Below are positions 51,341 through 64,000 of a stretch of DNA of 64,000 nt, piece by piece. Made by a program: the position numbers and the translations under genes. The notes beneath the pieces were generated by a model. It worked only from the letters and a program-made list of their open reading frames with translations. It ran no database searches and was not told the DNA's origin. The number at the start of each line of letters is the position of its first letter. Position 1 is the first letter of the stretch. Source of the DNA: Galbula dea (taxonomy: Eukaryota; Chordata; Aves; Piciformes; Galbulidae); contig VWZX01010081.1 of NCBI GenBank assembly GCA_013399015.1, positions 1,718,736 through 1,782,735 of the forward strand, in the 5' to 3' direction.

Positions 51341-51475
51341 TCCTGATTTAACAAAGTATGTGCTTAACATTAGCCCATGCTTATCTTCTATTACACCTAA
51401 TAGGACTAGGCACTTGTTTAATGTTAATTATACACTTATGTGTTTTATGGATTGGGGCCTGAATTACTTACTTGA
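51341..51475. mobile_element. Ancient amniote fold-back repeat
   Basis: The left arm starts TCCTGATTTAACAAAGTATG then TGCTTAACATTAGCC. The right arm runs TGTTAATTATACACTTATG then TGTTTTATGGATTGGGGCC. The two arms are eroded reverse complements of each other around CACCTAATAGGACTA. The layout is that of the palindromic repeat also scored at 49831 (CCTGATTCAGCAAAG ... CTTTGCTGAATCGGGGCC in its less decayed relatives). Confidence 0.55.
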
Positions 51476-52212
51476 TTACAATTAGGCCTGTGATTGCATG
51501 CTCACTGAGCTGAGACTATTCAGCAGTGAGCCTGACTGCTTACCTCCACCCCACCTACTCTCATGCCACCTCTGCAGTGCTGAGGGTTTTTCCATTAGCC
51601 TTCTGGTAATGATGGATTCTGTTCTTTTTACCCAGTCAGCTGCAAAAAATAAAAGTGCCTTTACTGCTTTTCTCAGTGCCTTGTGACCACATACAGAGAC
51701 AAAGCTTTCTAAGTGAGAGGGCTAGCAAACCATCCCCAAAACACAAACCTTGCACATCTTTACTACATGAATATACACACACATTAGTTTTATCCAGAGA
51801 AGCTGTAAACAAGAGGAACTCTTCTAACCTCACTCAAAAATGTCATGCTAAAACCAAGAGAATAAATGTTCCAGGGGAAAAAGAAAAGATAGAGCAACCT
51901 TTAGCAGAGCAATGAGAAGATTTCATCCCTTCCACTATAAAAGCAGAAACTTCAAGGAAGAAACTTCTGTCCTGTTAAACACTAACAGGCTTAGAGCTTA
52001 GTGTGACTGCAGCAATTTAACAGTTGACCTTGCAGAGTCAAAACCGACTGTCAGCTGGAAACAATATTAATTATAGTGGTACAAGAACAATGAAATTAGA
52101 AAACATTTTGTAGAGGGTAATGATCACAAGGTCTTTTTTTAAACAGTCCATTTCTTTATGCCAAGTGTCTTCTCCAGACAAACACATTATGAAAAGCTGA
52201 TACCCTCATCAG

Positions 52213-52300
52213 AATGGTCTCGTGGTTAAGGTAACAGATTGGGAGCTATTTCTGAGGTCTATGTCCTTTTCATGCCTTATCTTTGAGAAACAGATTGTGA
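52213..52300 (+). mobile_element. MIR-type SINE head, tRNA-derived
   Basis: AATGGTCTCGTGGTTAAGG at 52213-52231 fits the box-A half of a tRNA-derived SINE, followed by AACAGATTGGGAGC and a box-B-like GAGGTCTATGTCC. Spacing agrees with the 5' head of amniote MIR. It cannot be a functional tRNA because the box B is broken and there is no acceptor stem. The tail is missing. Confidence 0.6.
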
Positions 52301-53437
52301 ACCAGTTATTCTCATTGATAGGTCATACTTGCACTAGTTGTCCCATACAAAATAATGCTACAGCTCGTGCAGGCAGTCATCCATCACTGCAAAATAAGAC
52401 ATTCTCAATGTAACCTCTAGATTGCACGAGATGTTCAGGGATGTTACTATCTCCTCCTGCATTTAGCACAAAGGTCTCCTTGCAGCTGGTCTGTCAAAGT
52501 ATCTGCAAATCTGCAATATAGGTGAAGACAGCTTCAACTGTAGCCAGGAAGTATCTTTCTAGACTATTTAAGCAAAGGTTATTTCAGGAAAAATATTAAT
52601 TCTTAATATTTTCCACTGTAAAATCATTATAGTCCACAACTCTCTATCTATCTGAGGCCTCCAGAAGAAATTTGAGATTGAATTGTTAAAAAAAAAGGAA
52701 TAGTTAAATACTGATTCATATATAAATCTTGGTTTGGTTTTTTTCCATAAATGACAATCATTCAAACTATCAATCATCTGGAGAGGAAGAATCAGCAGGC
52801 AATCTAATTCAGGGAATTAGATTGTAATGCCTGATGTAGATCTACCAGTTAATTTAAATAATGAGTCACCTGGTAGGCAATCAAATCTAGGTCAGGACAT
52901 TTAGCAGGCTGAAAATAATGAGTCTAACAGCAACAGAGCTAACAAAACAGTCCAGATAATAATGACAGCACAGAATGACAGTCCTAACGTAAGCAGACAG
53001 CGTGCATGAACTGTAAATAGACAGAGTAAAGAGAATGAACTTGCATAGGGAGGCAAAACATATTCTCCAATGAAACTATTATAGAAGAATTATGTTTGGT
53101 TAAAAGAAAGCATAGTGACAATCACAGTGAGGACATACAATATTTATATGCTCTTACTGCATCAACAATTCCTGTGAAAACATTCTTTTCCAGGTTTTTC
53201 TGGTTTGCTTTGGTTTGTATGTAAAGCAAATATGGTAACATTTGACTGTTATGGGGTTAAAGTAGTGAACCAGAAAGGCAAAACTCTTCCTAATGCCTTT
53301 TCCTGACTTTTGCTTGCATTGGCTGATGATTTTTGGTTTTAGGAATTGCTTCTTGGTTCAAGAAAATAAGGCTACCAGGGGGAAAGAAAGTAAATGTTCA
53401 AATGCAGCTGGCCCTGCAGCCCTCCCTGCTTCGATGA

Positions 53438-53535
53438 GTGGATAGGTACAGTGGGCATGGTGGTGATAGGTTGATGGCTGGACTTGATAATCTTAGAGGT
53501 CTTTTCTAACTTTAATGCTTCTGTGATTCTGTGTG
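53438..53535 (+). mobile_element. CR1 LINE 3'-end fragment
   Basis: GGCATGGTGGTGATAGGTTG, ATGGCTGGACTTGATAATC, TTAGAGGTCTTTTCTAAC and TGCTTCTGTGATTCTGTGTG with two terminal repeats. About 100 bp of forward CR1, same subfamily as 36240. Confidence 0.93.
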
Positions 53536-54000
53536 TCAGAAACACAGCTAGTACGGACAGGCACCAGAGACAGGGAATTTCCTCTGCACCCTGTGCAGCC
53601 CCCTCTCACTCCAATGATGTCATGGAGCCTAGCACCTTGTCCTCTCTGAGCAACCCAGGGGCTGTAACCATGTACAAACACTTTTGCTCCTTAAGAGTAC
53701 AAGGAGATGACTTTTTTTAAGTAGAAAACACTAGATGTCAGCAGTCCTCCCCACTTTCTGAAGTGTGCTCCCAGCTCCAGCACACAGCCCTTGTTTCAAG
53801 CTAATCCAGCTGTTCCTGGCCAGGGGCACAAGAACCATTTTATGGGGTTTTATGATGTTGACATAGCCCTGCCTGCATCTGGATGCTGCAAGATGTTTTC
53901 TGCTTGTGTTTGATTTCAGTCTTGTTCACTTGCACAAGAAAAGCTCAACCAGTTGGGTTGGTTTGTCAGGGAGCTGGAGTCTAAAAGTGCACTTACATAT
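53536..54000. other. Spacer between CR1 copies; no gene seen
   Basis: Unique sequence, slightly richer in GC than average. Short overlapping open frames have no recognisable content. Confidence 0.5.
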
Positions 54001-54782
54001 GGAATCATAGAACCATTAAGGTTGGAAAAGACCTCTAAGATCATCAAGTCCAACTGTCAACCCAACACTACTATGCCATTGAACCATGTGACCTAGTGCC
54101 ATGTCTACACATTGTTTGAACACCTCCAGGGGCGGTGACTCCACCACCTCCCTGGGCAGCCTGTGCCAATGCCTAACCACTCTTCCAGTGAAGAAATTTT
54201 TCCTAATGTTGAACCTGAACCTCCCCTAGCATAAACTGAAGCCATTTCCTCTTGTCCTATCACCAGTCATTTAGGAAAAGAGGCCAACCCCCACTTTGCT
54301 ACTATCTCCTTTTAAGTAGTTGTAGAGAACAAGAAGGTCTTTTATCAGCCTCATCTTCTCCAGACTAAGTGATCCCAGTTCCTTCAGCCACTTCTCATAA
54401 GACTTGTGCTCTAGACCCTTCACCAGCTTCATTGCCTTTCTTTGGACATGCTCCAGCACCTCTATGTTTTTCTTGCAGTCAGGGGCCCAAAACTGAGCCA
54501 GAATTTGAAGTGTGGCCTCACCGGTGCAGAGTCACTGCTCTAGTCCTTCTGGCTACACTGTTGCTGATCCAAGCCAGGATGCTGTTGGCCTTCTTGGCCA
54601 CCTGGGCACACTGCTGGCTCATCTTCAGCTGCTGTTGACCAGCACCCCCAGGTCCTTTGCTGGCAGGCATCTTTCAAGCCACTCTGCACCAGGCTTGTAG
54701 CATTGCAAGGGGTTGTTGTAACCAAAGTGCAGGACCTGGCACTTGCCCTTGCTGAACCTCATCCTGTTGGCCTTGGCCAATA
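54001..54782 (-). mobile_element. CR1 LINE, 780-bp copy with ORF2 C-terminal coding
   Basis: Starting at ATCATAGAACCATTAAGG, the minus-strand copy reads from the 3' tail back into ORF2. Translated on the minus strand, 54271-54459 gives LEHVQRKAMKLVKGLEHKSY and SLSLEKMRLIKDLLVLYNYL, the standard CR1 C-terminal region. Further 5', AAGGTGGCC-AAGAAGGCCAA and the MRFSKGKCQVLHFGYNN-like segment are still recognisable at 54590-54780. Stops interrupt the frame at the CAGCAGCTGAAGATGAG position. It is 5'-truncated at about 54782. Confidence 0.95.
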
Positions 54783-57700
54783 AGGTTCACTGGGTAAAGC
54801 ATGTCACCTATACTGAGAGGAGGCCAGCTATACCTATTGCTATGCATTTTATAATCTATTGCCCATATGAAGCCCCAGGCAACTGGTGATCTGTTGGCTC
54901 CTTGAGTCTGTTGAGTTTATTCAGCTTAATCTAATAGGGAAGCATATAAGAGATGATTACCAAATAAATATTCTTCAACTCCAGCATCTCCTTATGTCTT
55001 AAAATGAATGATAGCACTTCTTTTCATAACTACAAGTAACTAGCTAATATTGGACAGCCCATTTTCCCCCCTTTGTAAGCTGGTTTTTTTAGTTTATAAT
55101 TATATTTTCAGTTTTAAAAACATTGTTGAGTTACACAGATTTCAAAAAGGTTAGGGCTTTGTAGCTCAGCTTCACGTTTCCAAACATGTCACCAATTTCT
55201 TTGCTCCTTCAAAAGAATCTGTGGGGGCTCTGGTGATTCCTTAACATCATGGGGTTTTTTGTTTGTTTGAAAAGTCAAAAGGGAAAGATCAGATTTTATT
55301 CTTACTTGCAGCAGTGCAAATTATATTTACCTATGGACTGGACTTAGTGTAGTAAAGTAGTAGTAAGAAGCAGTATCTGGCAGCTACTTGCAAAAACTTC
55401 ATCAAGTTTCAGTAAGGTAAAATGGGTGACATGAAGTTTATGAAGATGTAAAAATTTCATCTTCTAAAACTACCTTAATCATTGGCTTAAGAGTTAGCCA
55501 TAGTATATCAATTTTCTTTACATTTTCATTTCCTTTTTGCACACACAAACCCAAGTGAAAGCAATTTCTAAAGCTTTCAATATCAGAAGAGCAACAGCTC
55601 TGCATTTCTGAATCACACCTAGATCATCACACCAATGAGAGCAAGGGAGCCTGACACAGTGCTCAGGGTGACTGATGCTGAATCAAGAGATTCCAGATCT
55701 GCTCATGATATTCTGCCTTTTCTTGCTGAAATTATTGTATACTCTTGTGCTAATTCCTCCCTCACCCTGTTTATATTGTATTTCTTTTAGGACTTCTGAG
55801 CTCTACTGCAGCACAAGCAGTAAGAGGAGCAAGAGATTGCAGAAACATATTACTCTATCTGTCCTACTGTGTGCTGAAGCAGGCTACTCAGAGTCTTGCA
55901 AACTCAGATGTCTTTGTTGTTGTCATTATTTAATTCTATTTTATGTTCCTTTGGTTTATGTGTTCTGAAAGTTAACAAGAACTTCCTAAATACATCAGAA
56001 AATGGAATTCATGCACTAAGTAGGTTGTTCAGTGTTTTGAGGTCCAGCTGGGGAGCCTTGAAAATGAGAAATGATAACCAAAGAGGAGACTGAACTTTTT
56101 AGAATACAGAAGAAATTACCAACCTGTATGGGCAAGATGGAAATCACAACCTTATACCTAGTCCTTGCATTTAACTTGTATGATTTGTGTTTCACAAATA
56201 TTGGAGCCTGTCACAACTAGAAATGTTTTTCATAAATTGAGAGTAGCACATTGAAGTTGTAAGTAGGTAGCAAAAACATTTGGTCAGCTGGCCTGCTAAA
56301 ATAATAATCCTTGAAATAGTAATGTTCCTCATTTTACTTACATTTTACAGATGTTTGAAATAGTAGTGCCATAAGTAATTCTCTTTCTAGCCAAGCCTAC
56401 TAAAAATGCTCATTCAAAAGCAATAAGACCAATATTTTTTTCTAATCAGGTCCCATTGGAAGGAAATAATGGAAAAAATGTTCCTGTCAGTTGATGCTGA
56501 TTACCTGTGTGCCTCATTATTCTAAACCCAACCTGACAGCCACACAGTCATAACTGCCTTTCAACCAGAGCTACCACTGAGTCTTTTAAAAAATAATTTT
56601 ATTTCCATTTCTAGCTGGTTCAAGCTTAAACAGCACATATAATTGCCTAATAAGCAGTTCATAAGAAGAACATAATTTCAAAGTGAAATGTTGGACCTCT
56701 CCAGTCTTTGACAGTAAGAGAAATTAGAGATGCCTTTTAAGTCCTCCCATGCAAGTTATTCTGCAACAGAGGAATCAGCAACATGGAAACTCATTAAAAT
56801 ACTGATTAAACTTTCAAAGTATGGGCAGAATTTTTTGTTATTATTATTGTTAATATTAAGGAAAACCTGAACTTAAAAGGTAAAAATCTATGAACGGTTG
56901 CAGAAGTAGTAAAAGGCTCTAAAATAATACAAACCCCAACATGTGTCTGAGTCTGTGCATCCTCTCTTGGTCACCCACAAGCCCTGGTCTGGCAGAGAAG
57001 AGCCAGGCTGTGAGGAAAAACAGGCAGGGAGGAGACCATAGGACCAGAGACCTTCAACATGGAGCTGGGACATAGCTGTAAAATATTTTGGGCTTAATCA
57101 TATTTAAACAAGACATGGCCACAGATCTAAAATCCTAATTCACTAGGTTACAGGTGACAGAATAAGTCCCTTACCTTCTAAACTTCTGTCATGTTCTTAA
57201 TTTCTCAAATGATTCAAGTCCAAAGCCTGAAAGAGATATAACAGCTAAGGAAACTACCCCATTATTTTCCTTTTTGAGTGGCAGAGGTGCTGAGTAGTCT
57301 AGAGAATGTGTTTCCTGCCAGTGTGAATTATTTTAGGATGAATAAAAACTTTTGGCAAGTACCAAGAGAATCAAAAGTGGCTGGCAGATGAGGTCAGCTC
57401 TCAACCTGGGGATTCATTTAACATCCAGGAGTCTTCTCTGTCTCTGGAACAGAGTAAAGCCAGTTACTATAGGAGATACAGGGTAAGAAAGCAGAAGAAT
57501 CAGTTGAGAATTTTCATGGCAATGTTTTTCTGTTGAAAAAATATTCAGTTCTGGAAATTGATAATGTTTTCTCAGAATAAAACTGTACAAATAAAGAAAT
57601 AAAATAATTAAACCTGAATGATTTTCCTAAGGCCAAAAGTAGAGGAATATCTCCAACTGTTATTTTAAATTGCTTTTTATTTTTCCCCTGGTTTTATGAT

Positions 57701-60700
57701 ACCATGGAAAAATAGGGTGACCATGATGTAAAAATTTCTAAAATTTCTGTATTCTGCTTTTACCTGAATCAAATGGGAGAATTTGTCCTTGTTTTAAAAG
57801 ATAATATTGTGCTATTAAAATGCTGCATTTTATGAGATTACTTCCAGTGAAAAACCTCATGAAATAGAACAAATATCACACAAAGTGAAATAAAAGTGCA
57901 TAATCAAAAAATAGAAGGCATTAGATAAGAAAGGAAATCCTTCTGAAGAAAAAGAAATTTTCTTCTGCCATCAGCTCAAGGTAGAATTGCCTGTGGTTTT
58001 GCTGCTGGAAAATGAGAAACAAGTTTTGGCTCTGAGCATAAAAATCTTCACTAAAATAAAACTGTAAACTATAAAGTCATAAATCAAATGGGAGACAAAC
58101 TTCAAAAATGATCAAATAATCCATTTTCTGCTACAGATCTGGCTGTAGCTATCCCTGTGAAATTCCTCTTCAACCTTCTTCTCCCCATGATTTTTTGAAA
58201 GTTCCCTAACAAAGCTCTTATTAGTTAAATCATTAATCACCAGTTAATTGTAATTACTCAGCCTGTGGAAAATTTGGGAATGGAATTAGACTGTGACTAC
58301 AACTCAAATAAAGTTTGCTTTTCCTATTGATTTCAACATTTTTGAGACAGATGTTCAATATGGCTTGCTTAGCATTTTTTTCTTGTTGTTGGCAATGCTT
58401 GCTCAATGTGCTGAATAATAATTGAACTCAGTCTTTACACATAGTTTTGTATCCTATATCCATTACCTGATAATCATCAATTTTCTTAATCATGGAGGTC
58501 AGCACATTTATTGCTTTTCCAATAGACCTGTGTAAAATGACTAGCCAAGTCATTTTTGAGCTTCTATACATTTTGCTGCTCAGTTGCATGTACCTGACAA
58601 TGTTAGAAATGATTTAAAGCCTGCAGTGCACACCTAGACACCTTCCTTAAACACTTTTTTTTCCCAGTGTCACAGTCCAATGGCCTTTCCTTAGTCCCAA
58701 AAATTTTTAATTATGCTCAGAAGTCCAGATTCTCAACAGGCTTTCAGTGTTGGGATGGGGCTCACTCTGCATCCAACTCTGGATTTTCTTCAGTCATGCA
58801 AGGTAAGACTGAAAATTAAGATTAAAGGCTTAATTTTTCTGTCATGGAAGTCAGAGTCTTAAGGCTCGTTAACCCTTTCCTCTCTGTCCTTCCATCTATA
58901 CCACAGAGCTCCTGGACATGGGCTTCTCAAGGCTCCCTCTACCTCTGGCAGATCACTTGTAATGCAACAAGTTCATGAGCACCTGAAGGAATGGGCTTGT
59001 GTCTTGCATTGGCTGCTTAACTGAATTATATCAGTGGTTCACCTCTTTCTGTACCCAAGTCTGCAAGGGGGGAGACATCAGGTCTAATTCACAGACCCAA
59101 ACCAATGCAAGTCATCAGTGAATGGAGGTGGGAAGAAAGTTTTGTCTTTAGAAAAGATGCATAAAATGAGGAAGGAGAGGCTGAAAAATGAGAAGTAAAT
59201 CACTGATCAAAAGACTTCAGCCATCATGGTAAAATTTTAGCAAATTTTTTTTTCCCCCATAATGTTGAAATGGCAACAAATGAAACCTTTCTTCTTGTTT
59301 CATAATGAAATGTTATTGGATATTATATTTAGTTTTACAGCAAACAAGCAATTCATTGGCATTTAATGATACTACAGAAATTTTTCATGGGTTTCTGAAC
59401 CAGCCACATATTACCACCACCAGTGGGAGATTATTTGACTTCCCTATCCTGTTTTTGTAAGCTGAAGTCTAAATAATAACAGCATTATTTTCTTTTCTCC
59501 ATTCAGATTTCAAACAGAACATGAATGATACTTTATTATGCAGCTTGAATCTCTTGTCAAATACTTACTTTTAAAAGAAAATCTGAAAATATTCCCAAAA
59601 GGGGGGAAAAAAGCCCATATTTGTTTAGAATAATTGGAGGTTTTAATTCTAAATTCAATACAGAATTGAAGCTGCTTCTTCAGTGCCCACTGTGACCAAT
59701 AACATGACTCACTGAAGATGGCTATGTCTATTATTATGCAGAAAAGTAGGAGGTATTCTTTTTCTCACACACTTTTACCTAACTTTTTCCCCATTTCCAG
59801 TAAAGGCTAAGGTATTAATTTATTGCTTAAGAGAAAATTACAAGGCTCCCACAATGACTCATCTCTGTTGGTTGGGATGGATGTGAAAGCAGATGTGTGG
59901 CTCACCTTTTTCCCCCCACTCTTTTTTTAACTTGTTTTATTCTTAGGTTTAAGATTTGGTTGCTTTTTGAATAAGAAGGTGAGGAATAAAATGAAAAGAT
60001 TTTGACACATGAAAATTTTAAAGTTCTTCACTTCTAAGTTGCTACTGCAAGAGCAGGAAGGCAAACCAGGATGATGTCCTGACTTCACTGTTGACCCCAC
60101 CTTCTCCAGAAACCTGTGCTGGCCACCAAGCTCCAGCCACATTTGTGTTCCTTACATCAAAGGACCAACATTTAAGGTGACACCACAAGACTGCACACTT
60201 TCCCTTTCTCTGTCTTCTTTCTTGTTTTGACTGGGGTGGTACAATAAGACCCATTAATGGGAATGCAAAATCCTTCTGATACCCAGAATTCCCCATATTA
60301 CCCCAATCCACAAGAAAGGGCTTGGATACAAGTCATAGGCTAAATTTCATCAGGTTATACAGGTGTTTATATGGCAGGAGTCACTCTTGCCATGAATAAA
60401 ACACCAGCAAAGAAAAATGTGTTGCCTTTCTCAAAACTCTTCCCTACAAAAAAGCATAGTAACCATGAGCCTTTTCTTATAGACATTTTTACATGCACAA
60501 AGCCAACTATTTAAAGTAAAAACCTGGAGAGGATTAATTCAGAGCAGCAGAAGTCAAGATTTAGGACAACATAAAGGACAGTATCAACAAAACACTGCAC
60601 TGGCCTCTCTACATTTGGTCATGATATAATTAATCCCATCTAAAGCCTTTTGTAAAAGAAATAAACAGAAAGATAATTTTAATGAGTTTTAAATTGCATG

Positions 60701-62566
60701 TTATACTTCACATTCTCTCTAAATTTAAATATTGGCAATAATTCCTCCACCAAAACATTTTCACTTGTAACTTCAATAGCTACAGTGTATGCAAGCCAAG
60801 ATATGCCTCTGTAGAAGAAAAGAAAATTTGGATAATAAATCATTAACCTTAGGCCATATTTTAATCTTCATTTCTAAAGGTTTCCCTCTCTCCGTACAGT
60901 TTATTCATTACACATTGCCTGCTTACAACAAGCAAATTCAGCAAACATTATTTATCAGAGTTCCTTTGTAAGCTAATGCTGCCTGGGTTTCCTGTTGTGT
61001 TGTGGAGGACAAAGCAAGGAGGCAGATTCAAGCAAAAAATAAATGGTTGATGTCCAGGTTTGCACTCTATTTCCTTAAACATAGTGGAAATGTCCTTAGA
61101 AGCTGCAAGGACACATGGTAAAGTGTCCCAAGAGAAGACTAATTCATGCTCTGACCTTTTACACCACTTTGGTTATAGCATATATTCAATTAGACAATTA
61201 CAGAAGAAAAGATAAGGAAAACAAGTATAATCCATTTCAATATCATCTTGGTGCCTCTGATTCTTGACCTGATTTATGCCTTACTTATAGGCTACAATGA
61301 TGCCCTCAAGATCTAATAATCCATGGACAATAATATTTCATGAGAAAATATTTTAAAATGAACTAAACTTTTTTTGATCAGGAGCTCTTATTACAAAACT
61401 ATCATTTTTTTTTTTCTGTTATGCAATATTTGAATTTTCTGCCCACTCCTTCCTTCCCTGTCTTCATAAACCTGGAAATAATACATCCTCATTTGAAAAG
61501 AGGAGGAGATTCTTTACATCAAAGAGTAAACAGTGCATTTCTATCTCAGTAAATGAGGTCATTTCATTATTACTCCACTCTGCTTTTTTTCTTTCTTTAT
61601 TCTTTCCCTGGATACTGAAATCTGAAACTAAATGATCTGCATTTCCTTTTCTGAGGAGCTGGAAAAGCAACTTTTATGTACATCATCATGCCTTTAATAA
61701 CCACAGGGTTTTAAAGTGTGTAGTTTGTAGGTAAATGTAGCACTTTCTTTTAGTTAAAAGAATGTATTGCTCTTTTTCTAGCATTTCATTGTATTATTCA
61801 ATTACATTGTTCATTCCATGTCTTAGCTGTGTAAAAGTTGCAAAGCCATAATAAAATTTAATGAGCTTTTTCTTATGGTACTCAAGGGAATATTGTCATA
61901 AACTTTGGGTAGATATTTAGAACAATATTTTCAAAAATATGTACTTAGTTTATTTGGTCATTGCATGGTTATTATAGATGCTGGATCTGTGGAGGATTTC
62001 CACTGATCTTGTTAAAATTTGCCTGTGTTCAATTTTCAGACTGCAAACTCCTAGAACAGGTTTTTTTCCTTGGTCACTGATGTCAACCTCAGTTCTGTTG
62101 ATGGGTCAAAGGTATCACATTCAAGTCAGTAAACTCATGTGACATTAGGAAAGTTCAAGTTTTATCAACACCATCAATCATCCATATCATATCAGAAAGA
62201 GTTTGAGGGGCTCTTTTCTAACAAGATTTTGTTACAAATGAAGCACAATCATCTTCATTACATCCAAGACTAATCATATTTGATGTGATACCTTGAGTGG
62301 GAATTACTCACGTGGCTAAAAAATGCTTGAAGGAATGGCAGTAATATTTGTTACATTTACTTTCATAACTGAAAAAATATTGATCTTTTTTATTTTTAAA
62401 GGAAGTGATTGTATTTTTTCCAGAATTCCATCATTAGTCTTTTTAAAGAATGGCTGAAGACTGAATAGAATTACAACATTGCCCTGTCAGGAAAAGAAAG
62501 ATTAGATTACACTTCATATTTTATGAGAAGAAAATTGTGGTTATTTTGGCTATAAATATTGCCTTT

Positions 62567-62578
62567 AAAAAAAAAAAA
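62567..62578. repeat. Poly-A run (12)
   Basis: Twelve uninterrupted A. No upstream retrocopy is recognised. Confidence 0.8.
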
Positions 62579-63970
62579 CTGAACTTGGATTGCCAATGCA
62601 GCACTATTATGTCAGAGTAATATAATATCCATACAGATAGGAGAGGTGCCTTCAAAAAAGCACAGATATGTAACATGATGCAGTGCACTCTGTAGATAAA
62701 ATGTTCTCTCTTAATATATATCCTGCATAACAATTTCAGTATAATAAATGGTGGGTGGATTTCTTCTTATTGATTTTACTCTCAGGTGGTTGGAGGTCAG
62801 CATACATTTCCCTAGAACAAACTACAAATCCCAGTAGTTATAAGTACACTGCCTCAGCCTTTTTGTTTGTTTTTTCATATAGTTGATACAACAGTAAACA
62901 TAGAGAATAATAATCCTTAGTGCTTAGCAATTTCTGTTGTTGTCTTTTATATTATGTACAATCTTTTGGTGTGAAAGCCCTTAAGAGGAACAAAAATCAA
63001 TAAGACACTATGAAACTGTGATAAGAGGCTATAGAAATCAGTCTAAGGACCATCAGATAACAGAAAGTGATAATATCTCCCTAGGGCTTTTCTTTCTAGG
63101 GCAAAGAATCTAATAATTATTAAAAATAAATAAATTTCCAAAGCAGTTTCTGAGGTATTACTGCTCATCAAGCTCTTTCAGGGGAACAAGCAGATGATGC
63201 AACTCCTTCACAGAGCCATTGGTGTTTCTCTGCTTCTCTACACTGAAAATATTCTTATTTTGTAATGGTTAGTGATGTTCTTAAAACCTTTCAAGAAGTG
63301 TGAGTGATGACGACAGGGTCGGCCCTGATCCAAACGTTCCTACAGTCAGGAGGAACCTAGACTTTGATTGATTTAATCCTGATTTAGCCAGATAATAAAG
63401 CCCAGTGCTGAATTTTAAGTGTACAAATAGTTCAATTAAATCTGACAAGCTTAATATTATTTCTACAAATCCCTTTCCAGATGGAGTTATACATTTAATC
63501 TATAAAACACAGATATACCTTTTCCAATAAGCTTCCTTTTCACTACTGATAAATTCACTATGGGAAGACTCAGAATCAGTACTTGAAAATTATATTCAAA
63601 GACAAGTAAAAACTTTGATGATCTGCTGAGTTAGAGACTGGAATGTTCCCTGTCAACTGTCATACTTCCAAACCCTGTATAACAAGAGGCTTTTCTTCAC
63701 ATAATTTAACTTTGGTATCTCACAAGCTCTCCTTCGTACAGTTCAGCTTCTGGTATCTCATGGAGGTGTTTTCAGCCATTATCTGCAGATAACTCTTTCC
63801 TGTCTACCCTAATCAGGCTTCTAGCTTTGGATGGCTAAAATATACACTTTAAATGCCTAGAAAATCTGAAATAATTGGTGAACCCATCCTTAGCCAACAA
63901 AAAAGGATCATGTGAAACCCTACATTCTTCCACACTGGTGCAATTGTAGTGAACTGAATGGAGTTTGCAC

Positions 63971-63984
63971 TATATATATATATA
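63971..63984. repeat. (TA)7 microsatellite
   Basis: Seven uninterrupted TA dinucleotides close to the right edge of the window. Confidence 0.9.
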
Positions 63985-64000
63985 AAGATTCATTTGCACT

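Larger units (their letters stand above)
50311..53437. other. Unique sequence around the old-repeat cluster; no gene seen
   Basis: Outside the fold-back repeat at 51341 and the MIR head at 52213, the sequence is unique and AT-rich. No coding exon or RNA gene is recognised. Confidence 0.5.
54783..64000. other. Nine kilobases of AT-rich unique sequence; no gene seen
   Basis: I found no CR1, no exon, no RNA gene and no CpG island. It holds a poly-A run at 62567-62578, a (TA)7 at 63971-63984 and a CpG-bearing segment near 63310-63350 that may be an old repeat. Several stretches (for example 58205-58275) are dense in TAATTA/TTAAT words of the kind seen in conserved non-coding elements, but conservation cannot be judged from one sequence. 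Confidence 0.5.

Noticed and set aside
52213..52300. A possible tRNA gene
   Set aside because: Only the box-A half fits. Box B is broken and no acceptor stem pairs, so it is better read as the head of an old tRNA-derived SINE.
1..64000. CRISPR arrays, bacterial operons, riboswitches, insertion sequences
   Set aside because: The CR1 content, intron-exon structure and composition are those of a vertebrate nuclear genome, and no regularly spaced direct repeats were seen.
1..64000. First exon or CpG-island promoter of KYNU or LRP1B
   Set aside because: No CpG-dense stretch and no signal-peptide exon resembling LRP1B were found on either strand.

Overview
The window is nuclear DNA from a bird. 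It is AT-rich and CpG-poor, has no CpG island, and carries at least seventeen decayed copies of CR1, the LINE family that dominates avian genomes. Many of these copies end in the diagnostic 8-bp ATTCTATG-type tail. Nothing identifies the species.

Only one protein-coding piece is supported: the first coding exon of kynureninase (KYNU), on the minus strand at 4,647-4,836. It has a start codon, a split-phase donor, a polypyrimidine acceptor and a protein segment closely matching the vertebrate KYNU N-terminus. The rest of the enzyme, including the PLP-binding core, is not visible and should lie left of position 1. Bases 1-4,646 are therefore read as the following KYNU intron. The acceptor in front of the exon implies a non-coding first exon and promoter somewhere to the right, which I could not place. 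In other vertebrates the region 5' of KYNU is a long intergenic stretch towards LRP1B, and the remaining 59 kb fits that: upstream intron and/or gene desert.

Layout: 1-4.6 kb, KYNU intron with two CR1 pieces; 4.65-4.84 kb, KYNU exon; 4.8-12.3 kb, upstream sequence with a 1.1-kb CR1 still showing reverse-transcriptase coding, a G/T-rich tract and two short CR1 tails; 12.3-20.5 kb, mostly unique sequence; 20.5-31.8 kb, eight CR1 pieces and an AT-rich block that holds a near-perfect hairpin between 14-bp direct repeats; 31.8-53.4 kb, two CR1 pieces, an apparent DNA-transposon-like remnant at 34.6 kb and a cluster of very old amniote repeats (MIR-type SINEs and a fold-back repeat) at 49.8-52.3 kb; 53.4-54.8 kb, two CR1 pieces, one of 780 bp; 54.8-64 kb, unique AT-rich sequence.

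I found no convincing new biological system. The observations most worth checking are the AT-rich hairpin block at 29.17-29.30 kb, the old-repeat cluster at 49.8-52.3 kb, a splice-flanked CpG-containing 36-nt segment at 40.68 kb and a possible Harbinger-transposase scrap at 15.4 kb.
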